This document shows, piece by piece, positions 9,545 through 16,930 of a DNA stretch of 64,000 nt. Below the pieces are notes generated by a model. The model made no database searches. It saw only the letters and a list, made by a program, of their open reading frames with translations, and was not told the origin of the DNA. Source of the stretch: Paenibacillus sp. cl123. GTDB taxonomy: Bacteria > Bacillota > Bacilli > Paenibacillales > NBRC-103111. Within the stretch, counting starts at the first letter, position 1; every line of letters starts with the position of its first letter. Position numbers and translations under genes: made by a program. The stretch lies in NCBI RefSeq assembly GCF_900101595.1, contig NZ_FMYY01000025.1:36552-100551 (forward strand), given 5' to 3'.

Positions 9545-10948
9545 ATGAGCAAGGGGCGCGTTGTGAATATCACAGGGCCGGTCGTCGACATCGAGTTCGA
9601 GCGTGGACACCTCCCTGAGATTCTTAATGCAATTAAGATTGAAAGTAAAGGCCAAGCCGGCCACGCGGATATCAACCTGACGGTTGAAGCTGCCGTTCAC
9701 TTGGGCGATAACATGGTCCGCTGCGTAGCAATGTCTTCCACGGACGGTCTGGTCCGCGGTGTGGAAGCCGTTGATACGGGTGCTCCGATCAGCGTACCGG
9801 TAGGTCCGGCTACGCTCGGCCGCGTGTTCAACGTACTGGGCGATCCGATCGACGGGATCGAAGAAGTGGATCGTTCGATTTCGAATCCGATCCACAGAGG
9901 GGCTCCTACGTTCGAGAACTTGTCCACGAAAGCGGAAATTCTTGAAACCGGGATTAAAGTTATCGACCTGATGGCGCCATACGTGAAGGGCGGAAAAATC
10001 GGTCTGTTCGGCGGTGCGGGCGTAGGTAAAACCGTAACGATGCAAGAGCTGATTCATAACATCGCTCACAATCACGGCGGTATCTCCGTATTTGCCGGCG
10101 TAGGCGAGCGTACTCGTGAAGGAAACGACTTGTACCACGAGATGAAGGATTCCGGCGTTATCTCGAAAACGGCGATGGTATTCGGACAAATGAACGAGCC
10201 GCCAGGCGCGCGTCTGCGCGTAGCTCTGTCGGGTCTGACGATGGCCGAGTACTTCCGTGACGAAGAAGGCCGCGACGTTCTTCTGTTTATCGACAACATC
10301 TTCCGCTTCACCCAAGCGGGCTCCGAGGTTTCGGCCTTGCTCGGCCGTATGCCTTCCGCGGTAGGTTACCAGCCTACGCTGGCAACAGAGATGGGTCAAT
10401 TGCAAGAGCGTATCACATCGACGAAGAAGGGTTCCGTTACGTCCATCCAAGCGATCTACGTTCCTGCGGATGACTACACCGACCCGGCTCCTGCTACGGC
10501 GTTTGCTCACTTGGATGCAACGACGAACCTGGAGCGCAGCATCGCGGCTGCCGGTATCTTCCCTGCCGTTGACCCGCTGGCTTCTTCTTCCCGGATTCTG
10601 ACGCCGGAAATTCTCGGCGAAGAGCACTACCAGGTCGCTCAAGGCGTTAAGCAAATTCTGCAGCGCTACAAAGAGCTTCTCGATATCATCGCGATTCTGG
10701 GTATGGACGAGTTGTCTGATGAAGATAAGCTGGTCGTACACCGTGCGCGTCGTCTTCGTCTGTTCTTGTCCCAGCCGCTTCACGTGGCTGAAGCGTTCAA
10801 CGGTATTCCTGGACTGTCCGTACCGGTTAAGGAAACGGTCCGCAGCTTCAAAGAAATTCTGGAAGGCAAGCATGACAGCATTCCGGAGCCGGCGTTCCAC
10901 AACGTGGGCACGATTGAAGATGCCATCGAGAAAGCGAAGACGCTGTAA
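9545..10948 (+). CDS. atpD: ATP synthase F1 subunit beta
   Basis: Catalytic subunit of the F1 head, 467 aa. Walker A GGAGVGKTV, the catalytic-glutamate segment GERTREGNDLYHEM and the Walker B strand VLLFIDNIFRF are all intact. ATG 9545 follows GGAGGAGGG; a longer in-frame extension upstream to 9488 is not family-like. Codon use is strongly biased, as expected for a highly expressed gene. A hairpin lies between it and atpC. Confidence 0.98.
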   Translation: MSKGRVVNITGPVVDIEFERGHLPEILNAIKIESKGQAGHADINLTVEAAVHLGDNMVRCVAMSSTDGLVRGVEAVDTGAPISVPVGPATLGRVFNVLGDPIDGIEEVDRSISNPIHRGAPTFENLSTKAEILETGIKVIDLMAPYVKGGKIGLFGGAGVGKTVTMQELIHNIAHNHGGISVFAGVGERTREGNDLYHEMKDSGVISKTAMVFGQMNEPPGARLRVALSGLTMAEYFRDEEGRDVLLFIDNIFRFTQAGSEVSALLGRMPSAVGYQPTLATEMGQLQERITSTKKGSVTSIQAIYVPADDYTDPAPATAFAHLDATTNLERSIAAAGIFPAVDPLASSSRILTPEILGEEHYQVAQGVKQILQRYKELLDIIAILGMDELSDEDKLVVHRARRLRLFLSQPLHVAEAFNGIPGLSVPVKETVRSFKEILEGKHDSIPEPAFHNVGTIEDAIEKAKTL

Positions 10949-10971
10949 TTCGCGGTTGACCGTTAAATCAG

Positions 10972-10995
10972 GTCCTCCTCTAATTGGAGGAGGAC
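10972..10995 (+). other. hairpin between atpD and atpC
   Basis: GTCCTCCTC (10972-10980) and GAGGAGGAC (10987-10995) form a perfect 9-bp stem with loop TAATTG. No T run follows, so it is not a classical terminator. It precedes the separate atpC ribosome binding site AGGAGGGG at about 11010. It may act as an RNA processing, stability or partial attenuation element that lowers epsilon output (inference). Confidence 0.7.
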
Positions 10996-11024
10996 ATTAC
11001 TAGGTACACAGGAGGGGAATCCAA

Positions 11025-11432
11025 GTGAGCACATTTCTATTGGAAATCGTAACCCCTGAGCGCAAGGTATATGCCGAGGAAGCGAACATGATCATCGCCA
11101 CCGGTATCGAAGGGGAGCTTGGAATTCTGCCGAATCACATTCCGCTTGTCACTCCGCTTAGAATCGCACCGATTACTGTGAAGAAGCAAGGCTCGAAAGA
11201 CGTTATTATCGCGGTAAACGGCGGTTTTATGGAAGTGCGTAAGGATAAGGTGGTTATATTGGCGGAAAGCGCCGAGCTGCCGGAGCAAATTGACGTTGAT
11301 CGGGCAAAAGCGGCCAAGGACCGCGCCGAGCAGCGCCTCAAAAACGCCAAGCAAGAGAAAGTCGACGCTTACCGTGCCGAGTTGGCATTGAAGCGGGCGA
11401 TCAATCGAATCGGCGTATCCGGTAGAAAATAA
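11025..11432 (+). CDS. atpC: ATP synthase F1 subunit epsilon
   Basis: Rotor-foot subunit that also inhibits ATP hydrolysis; 135 aa. The N-terminal beta-sandwich has the motif ATGIEGELGILPNHIPLVT, and the C-terminal helical hairpin is rich in A, K, E and R (about residues 90-135). The start is GTG 11025 with AGGAGGGG eight bases upstream; downstream in-frame starts would cut into the first strand STFLLEIVTPER. It is the last gene of the atp operon and is followed by a strong terminator. Confidence 0.96.
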   Translation: MSTFLLEIVTPERKVYAEEANMIIATGIEGELGILPNHIPLVTPLRIAPITVKKQGSKDVIIAVNGGFMEVRKDKVVILAESAELPEQIDVDRAKAAKDRAEQRLKNAKQEKVDAYRAELALKRAINRIGVSGRK

Positions 11433-11447
11433 ATACCGTTGTCGGAG

Positions 11448-11473
11448 ACGAGGGAGTTACTCCCTCGTTTTTT
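11448..11473 (+). terminator. intrinsic terminator of the atp operon
   Basis: ACGAGGGAG (11448-11456) pairs with CTCCCTCGT (11460-11468) across a TTA loop, followed by a T run. Confidence 0.9.
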
Positions 11474-11584
11474 GCATGTCTGGCTATCTTACTTCGCCCG
11501 TCTTCCCTCGCTTCTTCCACGTTTCTGGGAGTCACGGGTCTAAGAATTAAGCGTTTCCACTCAGGTTTTTTATATGGAAAGTGT

Positions 11585-11613
11585 TAGACACCCCCTGGGC
11601 CTTTTGGTATAAT
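11585..11613 (+). promoter_or_regulatory. sigma-A promoter of the nuo operon
   Basis: TAGACA (11585-11590), a 17-base spacer and TATAAT (11608-11613); TGG precedes the -10, giving an extended -10 as well. The start of nuoA lies about 105 bases downstream. The rest of the gap 11474-11725 holds no other recognised feature. Confidence 0.8.
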
Positions 11614-11725
11614 TGGGAAGGTGTATGTAAACAATTTTATTGGAAACGGAAAGTAAAGTCTGGCAGTGAAAGCAAGCAGAAGCTCTCGTACGATCAATGT
11701 TGCATAAGGAGGCGGTTCGTTCGCG

Positions 11726-12091
11726 ATGTACATGAACAATTACGTAGTCGTAACGATTTTTCTCTTCTTGGGCGTGTTGCTTCCTATAGCAGCGCTTACA
11801 ATCGGACGGTTGCTGCGTCCGCACAAGCCGGTTGAAGAAAAGTACACGACTTATGAAAGCGGTAACGAACCCGTAGGAGAAGGGCAAGTTCGGTTTAACA
11901 TCCGTTATTACTTGTTTGCCCTGATGTTCGTTATCTTTGATGTGGAAACTGTATTCCTGTATCCGTGGGCCGTTGCTTACAAGCAATTGGGCTTGTTTGC
12001 GCTTGTGGAGATGTGCATATTCGTATCGCTGCTCATCATAGGCTTGCTTTATGCCTGGAAGAAGAAGGTGCTGCAATGGACCTCAATTTAG
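11726..12091 (+). CDS. nuoA: NADH-quinone oxidoreductase subunit A
   Basis: Small membrane subunit of respiratory complex I, 121 aa, with three transmembrane helices. The conserved loop KYTTYESGNEPVGEGQVRFN and the motif FALMFVIFDVETVFLYPWA, near the quinone site, are present. ATG 11726 follows AAGGAGGCG. An ATG two codons later is an alternative. The gene overlaps nuoB by 16 bases. Confidence 0.95.
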   Translation: MYMNNYVVVTIFLFLGVLLPIAALTIGRLLRPHKPVEEKYTTYESGNEPVGEGQVRFNIRYYLFALMFVIFDVETVFLYPWAVAYKQLGLFALVEMCIFVSLLIIGLLYAWKKKVLQWTSI

Positions 12092-12594
12092 AGAACATCA
12101 CGCCCGAAGAACGTCAAGAGATGGAACGCACGGTCTTCATGACCACCCTGGAGCAGGTAAAAGCATGGGCCCGCAGCAACTCCCTGTGGCCGCTAACCTT
12201 TGGTCTCGCCTGTTGCGCGATCGAAATGATGGGCACAGGCGGGTCCCACTATGACCTGGACCGGTTCGGCGTTATATTTCGTACATCGCCCCGTCAATCT
12301 GATGTGATGATCGTGGCGGGTACGGTGACGAAGAAGATGGCGCCGCTGCTGCGGCGTCTGTATGAGCAGATGCCCGAGCCCAAGTGGGTGATTGCGATGG
12401 GCTCCTGTGCGACCGCCGGCGGCCCTTACGTCAAATCGTATGCCGTCGTGAAGGGAGTGGACCAGATCGTGCCTGTGGACGTGTATATTCCGGGCTGTCC
12501 TCCTAATCCTGCCGCGCTGATCTACGGCATCAACAAGCTGCAGGAGAAAATCCGCTACGAAGCGAAAACCGGTAAGCAGGTGACCAATCGATGA
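12076..12594 (+). CDS. nuoB: NADH-quinone oxidoreductase subunit B
   Basis: Peripheral-arm subunit carrying the terminal 4Fe-4S cluster N2, which passes electrons to quinone; 172 aa. The cysteine ligands are visible as ACCAIEM, MGSCATAGG and PGCPPNP. The start ATG 12076 lies inside the end of nuoA and is preceded by GAAGAAGG; longer frames upstream merely read the nuoA region in another frame. It overlaps nuoC by four bases (ATGA). Confidence 0.96.
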   Translation: MDLNLENITPEERQEMERTVFMTTLEQVKAWARSNSLWPLTFGLACCAIEMMGTGGSHYDLDRFGVIFRTSPRQSDVMIVAGTVTKKMAPLLRRLYEQMPEPKWVIAMGSCATAGGPYVKSYAVVKGVDQIVPVDVYIPGCPPNPAALIYGINKLQEKIRYEAKTGKQVTNR

Positions 12595-13385
12595 CCGATG
12601 ATTCAAAGCTGGACAAAACGGCCGGCGGGCCGGCACCTGACGACAAGCCTGCGGCTGACAATAAGCCTGCGGCAGACGCCCCGTCAACGGAAGTAAAGGA
12701 AGCATCAGCTACACCTGAAGCTGAGAAAGCGCCTTCGGCCAAGCCGGCAGCTGGGGAAGAGGGCGCTGCTCCTGCTCCGGCAAGAGCCGCTTTGACCGAT
12801 GAGGAGAAGGAAGCGAAGGCGAAGGCGGCCGCAGAGGCGCGTGCCGCAAGAGCCAAGGAGCGCGCCGCCAAGGCGGAAGCGGAGGCTGCGGATACTCCGA
12901 AGGAGCCGTCGCCGAATCAGCCTTTGCTGGACCGCTTGGTTGCGCTGCTGCAGGAGATACCGGGCGAGCCCGTCCAGGAGGCCTTTATCAATGAGAAGGG
13001 CGGACATCTCCCCTGTTTGTCCATTAAGCCCGAGACTTGGCCTGCCACAGCGGAGATGCTCAGAACGCATCCTGAGCTGCGGCTGAACTATTTGCGCAAC
13101 GTTTCGGGTACGGATATGGAGACCCATATGGAGGTCGTCTACCATCTGATCTCGCTGGAGACGAAGCGGGAGTACTGCGTGAAGGTCAAGACAAGCCGCG
13201 AGACTCCGTCCGTTCCTTCCGTCACATCCGTTTGGCCGACAGCCAACTGGAATGAGCGGGAAATATATGATCTGCTCGGCATTGATTTCCCGGGACATCC
13301 CGACTTGCGCCGCATCATGATGGCTGATGACTGGGTGGGCCATCCGCTGCGCAAAGACTATGAGCCGCTCGACCCGGAGGTGTAG
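12591..13385 (+). CDS. nuoC: NADH-quinone oxidoreductase subunit C with long charged N-terminal extension
   Basis: Peripheral-arm (30 kDa type) subunit of complex I, 264 aa. The conserved domain starts near residue 105 and ends with the signature ERE-IYDLLGIDFPGHPDLRR and HPLRKDYEPL. The first roughly 100 residues are low-complexity A, K, E, P and D with a run of charged Ala-Lys-Glu segments (about 65-100), not part of the catalytic family core. The start overlaps nuoB (ATGA). The extension may bridge to a partner or substitute for a missing module; that is inference. Confidence 0.93.
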   Translation: MTDDSKLDKTAGGPAPDDKPAADNKPAADAPSTEVKEASATPEAEKAPSAKPAAGEEGAAPAPARAALTDEEKEAKAKAAAEARAARAKERAAKAEAEAADTPKEPSPNQPLLDRLVALLQEIPGEPVQEAFINEKGGHLPCLSIKPETWPATAEMLRTHPELRLNYLRNVSGTDMETHMEVVYHLISLETKREYCVKVKTSRETPSVPSVTSVWPTANWNEREIYDLLGIDFPGHPDLRRIMMADDWVGHPLRKDYEPLDPEV

Positions 13386-13388
13386 GAT

Positions 13389-14492
13389 TTGGCTATTAGA
13401 ACGGAAGAATTGCTTTTGAACGTAGGACCCCAGCATCCGAGTACGCACGGCGTATTCCGTATTATCGTGAAGTTGGATGGGGAAGTCATCAAGGAAGCTA
13501 TTCCGGTCATGGGGTATTTGCACCGGGGAACGGAGAAGCTGGCCGAGAACCTGACCTACACCCAGATCATTCCTTATACCGACCGGATGGACTATGTATC
13601 CGCGATGACCAACAATTATGTTCTCGTGCATGCGGTAGAGAAGCTGATGCAGCTGGAAATTCCCGAGCGGGCCGAATTTTTGCGGCTGATCGTCATGGAG
13701 CTTCAGCGTGTGGCCAGTCATCTCGTCTGGTGGGGCACCTATTTGCTGGATATCGGGGCGATGAGTCCTTTCTTGTATGCGTTCCGCGACCGGGAGATCA
13801 TTATCGATCTGTTTACGGAGCTGTGCGGCGCCCGGCTGACTTACAATTATATGCGTGTGGGCGGCGTGAAGTGGGATGCGCCGGAGGGCTGGATTCAGAA
13901 GGTTCGCGACTTCATCCCCTATATGAGAGATAAACTGGAGGAATACGAGCGTCTGGTCAGCGGCAACGAAATTTTCCTGGCCCGGATCAAGGGAGTGGGC
14001 AAATACGATGCCGAAACCGCCATCGCCTATGGGCTGAGCGGAGCGAATCTGCGATGTACCGGAGTGAAGTGGGATTTGCGGAAGGATCAGCCGTACAGTC
14101 TTTATGACCGGTTCGACTTCGATGTGCCCGTCTCCGACGTAGGCGACTGTTATTCCCGGTATTTGCTGCGCATGGAGGAGATTCGCCAGTCGCTCCGGAT
14201 CTTGGAGCAAGCCGTCGAGCAATTTCCCGGGGACGGGGAAATCATGGGCAAGGTGCCGCGCGTGCTTCGCCCGGCGGAGGGAGAGGTGTATGCCGCTATC
14301 GAATCGCCTCGCGGCGAGATCGGCTGCTACATCGTATCCAAGGGCAAAGACAAACCGTACCGCTTGAAATTCCGCAGACCTTCATTTGTCAATCTGCAGA
14401 TTCTGCCGAAGCTGCTGGTCGGGGAGACGATGACCAACCTGATCACCATACTCGGAGGCATTGATATTGTCGTCGGGGAGGTCGATTGCTGA
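13389..14492 (+). CDS. nuoD: NADH-quinone oxidoreductase subunit D
   Basis: 49 kDa-type subunit that forms the quinone pocket together with NuoB; 367 aa. The N-terminal NVGPQHPSTHGVFR and the MGYLHRGTEKLAENLTY blocks are diagnostic, and the C-terminal GGIDIVVGEVDC ends like the family. The start is TTG 13389, six bases after GGAGGTG; it gives the standard N-terminus. The stop overlaps the ATG of nuoH by one base. NuoC and NuoD are separate genes here, not fused. Confidence 0.96.
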   Translation: MAIRTEELLLNVGPQHPSTHGVFRIIVKLDGEVIKEAIPVMGYLHRGTEKLAENLTYTQIIPYTDRMDYVSAMTNNYVLVHAVEKLMQLEIPERAEFLRLIVMELQRVASHLVWWGTYLLDIGAMSPFLYAFRDREIIIDLFTELCGARLTYNYMRVGGVKWDAPEGWIQKVRDFIPYMRDKLEEYERLVSGNEIFLARIKGVGKYDAETAIAYGLSGANLRCTGVKWDLRKDQPYSLYDRFDFDVPVSDVGDCYSRYLLRMEEIRQSLRILEQAVEQFPGDGEIMGKVPRVLRPAEGEVYAAIESPRGEIGCYIVSKGKDKPYRLKFRRPSFVNLQILPKLLVGETMTNLITILGGIDIVVGEVDC

Positions 14493-15499
14493 TGCTCGAC
14501 TTGTTACACCAGCCGCTGTCGCTGACAAACACCGCGATTTTCTTCGCCTGGGGCGTCGTCCTGCTGCTGCTCATACTCGGCTTCGTAACCTACGCGATTT
14601 ACTTTGAGCGGAAGGTGCTCGGCTGGATGCAGCTGCGGATCGGACCGAACCGGACGGGGCCGCTGGGCCTGCTGCAGACCGTAGCGGACGTGCTCAAGCT
14701 GCTGATCAAGGAGGATACGATTCCGCGCAAAGCGGATCGGGGATTGTTCATCCTGGCTCCGATCATTACGTTTATCCCGGCATTTGTCGTAACCGCGGTC
14801 ATTCCGTATACGAGCAGCTTGGTGAGCAGCGACCTGAACATCGGCGTTCTGTACTATGTGGCTTTGTCGGGTATCTCGACGATCGGCATCGTGCTCGGAG
14901 GCTGGGCTTCCAATAACAAGTACGCGCTGCTCGGAGGGATGCGCTCGGCCGCCCAGATGATCAGCTATGAGATTCCGCTTGTCATCTCGGTAGTCGGCGT
15001 CGTCATGATGACGGGAAGCATGAACCTGAACCGCATCGTCGAAGCGCAGGGAGGCGGGTTCTGGCACTGGAACTTCCTGCCGCAGATCATCGGCTTCGTC
15101 GTCTTCGCGATAGCGGCGGTATCGGAGCTTAATCGGACGCCCTTCGACTTGCCGGAGGCGGAGTCGGAGCTGGTGGCGGGCTACCATGTCGAATACAGCG
15201 GCTTCCGGTTTGCATTTTTCATGCTGGCCGAGTATGTGTACGTCTTCGCCATCGCCGGCCTGACGACAACCTTATTCCTGGGAGGCTGGCAGGCTCCGCT
15301 GCCATTCCTGGAGTTTATACCGGGCATCATCTGGTTCCTGCTGAAATTCGCGCTGATCGTATTTATTCTGATCTGGATTCGGGGCACACTTCCCCGCGTT
15401 CGTGTGGATCAGCTGATGGGATTGGGCTGGAGAGTGCTGCTGCCGCTTGCCTTGGTTAACATTTTTGTAACGGCGATCTACATGGCGATCGTGATGTAG
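14492..15499 (+). CDS. nuoH: NADH-quinone oxidoreductase subunit H
   Basis: Membrane subunit at the junction of the two arms, forming part of the quinone chamber; 335 aa with about eight helices. Signatures are ERKVLGWMQLRIGPNRTGP near the N-terminus and the acidic loop ELNRTPFDLPEAESELVAGY. ATG 14492 overlaps the nuoD stop and has GGGGAGG ten bases upstream; an in-frame TTG at 14486 is a weaker alternative. Confidence 0.96.
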   Translation: MLDLLHQPLSLTNTAIFFAWGVVLLLLILGFVTYAIYFERKVLGWMQLRIGPNRTGPLGLLQTVADVLKLLIKEDTIPRKADRGLFILAPIITFIPAFVVTAVIPYTSSLVSSDLNIGVLYYVALSGISTIGIVLGGWASNNKYALLGGMRSAAQMISYEIPLVISVVGVVMMTGSMNLNRIVEAQGGGFWHWNFLPQIIGFVVFAIAAVSELNRTPFDLPEAESELVAGYHVEYSGFRFAFFMLAEYVYVFAIAGLTTTLFLGGWQAPLPFLEFIPGIIWFLLKFALIVFILIWIRGTLPRVRVDQLMGLGWRVLLPLALVNIFVTAIYMAIVM

Positions 15500-15541
15500 G
15501 GAGCCCGGCTGCCGCATGCCTACGACGAAAGGGTGAAACCA

Positions 15542-15985
15542 ATGAAAGGTATCGTGAAAGGTCTTGGCGTAACGCTCAAAAGCTTGACGGCCAAGAAGAT
15601 CACGTATGCATATCCCGATGTGCCGCTTGCGCTGCCGGACCGGTTCCGGGGCATTCAGCACTTCGATCCGGAGAAATGCATCGTCTGCAACCAATGCGCG
15701 CGCATCTGTCCGACCGAATGCATCAATCTGGTCGGGAAGCCGAATCCGGACCCGGAGAAGAAGGGGAAGGTCATCGATACGTATGACATCAACTTCGAAA
15801 TCTGCATTCTCTGTGACCTGTGTACGGAGGTATGCCCGACGGAAGCGATCGTCATGACCAGCAATTTCGAGCTGAGCACTTACAGCCGCGACGATCTGTT
15901 CAAAAATCTGGAGTGGCTGAACGACAACAACAGCAATGTTCGCAAAGAGAACAACTCGGCTATGCCGAAAGGCGGTGCCAAGTAA
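15542..15985 (+). CDS. nuoI: NADH-quinone oxidoreductase subunit I
   Basis: Peripheral-arm ferredoxin-like subunit of 147 aa that carries two 4Fe-4S clusters, N6a and N6b. Two CxxCxxCxxxCP motifs are visible: CIVCNQCARICP and CILCDLCTEVCP. ATG 15542 follows AAAGGGTG; GTG 15533 is in frame but lies within that ribosome binding site. The C-terminal tail of about 30 polar residues (NDNNSNVRKENNSAMPKGG) is variable. The stop overlaps nuoJ by one base. Confidence 0.95.
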   Translation: MKGIVKGLGVTLKSLTAKKITYAYPDVPLALPDRFRGIQHFDPEKCIVCNQCARICPTECINLVGKPNPDPEKKGKVIDTYDINFEICILCDLCTEVCPTEAIVMTSNFELSTYSRDDLFKNLEWLNDNNSNVRKENNSAMPKGGAK

Positions 15986-16512
15986 TGCTCGCAAATATTG
16001 CGACTTTCCTGTCCAGCGGGGAAAATCTTGTGTTCTTCGCCTGCGCCCTGCTCGCCATAGGCGGGGCCATCTTCATGATCAGCTATACGCAGGTCGTCCA
16101 TATGGTGCTTGCGCTGGCGCTAACCTTCATCAGTCTGGCCGGCTTGTATATCGTGCTGCAGGCTGAGTTCGTCGCCGTCGTGCAGATCCTGATTTATGCG
16201 GGAGCCATCTCCATTCTGATGATTTTCGGCATCATGATGACCAAGCACCGCGGTGGCGAGGAAGAAGAGCCGAAGCGTCCCTGGCATAACGGCCTGCTGT
16301 TTGTCGGAGCCGCCGGGCTGTTCGGCATCATCTTCTATGTCATTCAGAAGACGGAGCTGCCGACTGGAGAATTTCCGCAGGTCGAGGACAATACGCTCGA
16401 GATCGGCAAGCTGCTGTTCGGCCAATATGTCATTCCATTCGAGCTGATGTCGGTGCTGCTTACGGTCGCCTTCATCGGTGCGATTATCGTAGCGAAGCGG
16501 GAGGAGGATTAG
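15985..16512 (+). CDS. nuoJ: NADH-quinone oxidoreductase subunit J
   Basis: Membrane subunit of complex I, 175 aa with five helices. The motif AEFVAVVQILIYAGAISILMIF is the family hallmark (glutamate and the broken third helix). The start ATG 15985 overlaps the nuoI stop; the frame is open further upstream but that stretch lies in nuoI. It ends one base before nuoK begins. Confidence 0.94.
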   Translation: MLANIATFLSSGENLVFFACALLAIGGAIFMISYTQVVHMVLALALTFISLAGLYIVLQAEFVAVVQILIYAGAISILMIFGIMMTKHRGGEEEEPKRPWHNGLLFVGAAGLFGIIFYVIQKTELPTGEFPQVEDNTLEIGKLLFGQYVIPFELMSVLLTVAFIGAIIVAKREED

Positions 16513-16513
16513 G

Positions 16514-16831
16514 ATGGGAGCAGGAGGCCTCGCAACCCCCTATTTGACGCTTGCGGCGATTTTATTCTGCATCGGTCTGTATGGCGCCTTATCCAAGAAA
16601 AATGCGGTTATCGTGCTGCTATCCATCGAGCTGATGCTGAATGCCGTGAACTTGAATCTGGTCGCATTCTCCAGGTTCGGCGCACATCCCGGATTGACGG
16701 GACAAATTTTCTCCCTGTTCAATATTACGGTTGCTGCGGCTGAAGTCGCGGTAGGCATCGCTATTCTGATCGCCTTCTATCGGAATAAGGGAACAACGGA
16801 TGTCGGAGACATGGATTCGATGAAGCGATAG
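16514..16831 (+). CDS. nuoK: NADH-quinone oxidoreductase subunit K
   Basis: Antiporter-like E-channel subunit (MrpC/NuoK family), 105 aa with three helices. The two membrane glutamates appear in LLSIELMLNAVNLN and AAAEVAVGIAI. ATG 16514 follows GAGGAGG. The charged C-terminal tail TTDVGDMDSMKR is short. A 99-base gap without a terminator separates it from nuoL. Confidence 0.95.
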   Translation: MGAGGLATPYLTLAAILFCIGLYGALSKKNAVIVLLSIELMLNAVNLNLVAFSRFGAHPGLTGQIFSLFNITVAAAEVAVGIAILIAFYRNKGTTDVGDMDSMKR

Positions 16832-16930
16832 CGAAAGGCTGCGGCCGAAGGCCATCAGACAGATTCCGGATAGACCGGACTGATTGACGGTGCTGGCAGC
16901 CGGCAGCCGCGTAGAGGAGGATGTAAGCTC

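Noticed and set aside
8447..10900. 817-codon minus-strand frame over atpG-atpD
   Set aside because: Codon-bias shadow of highly expressed ATP synthase genes; Arg/His/Val-rich and not protein-like.
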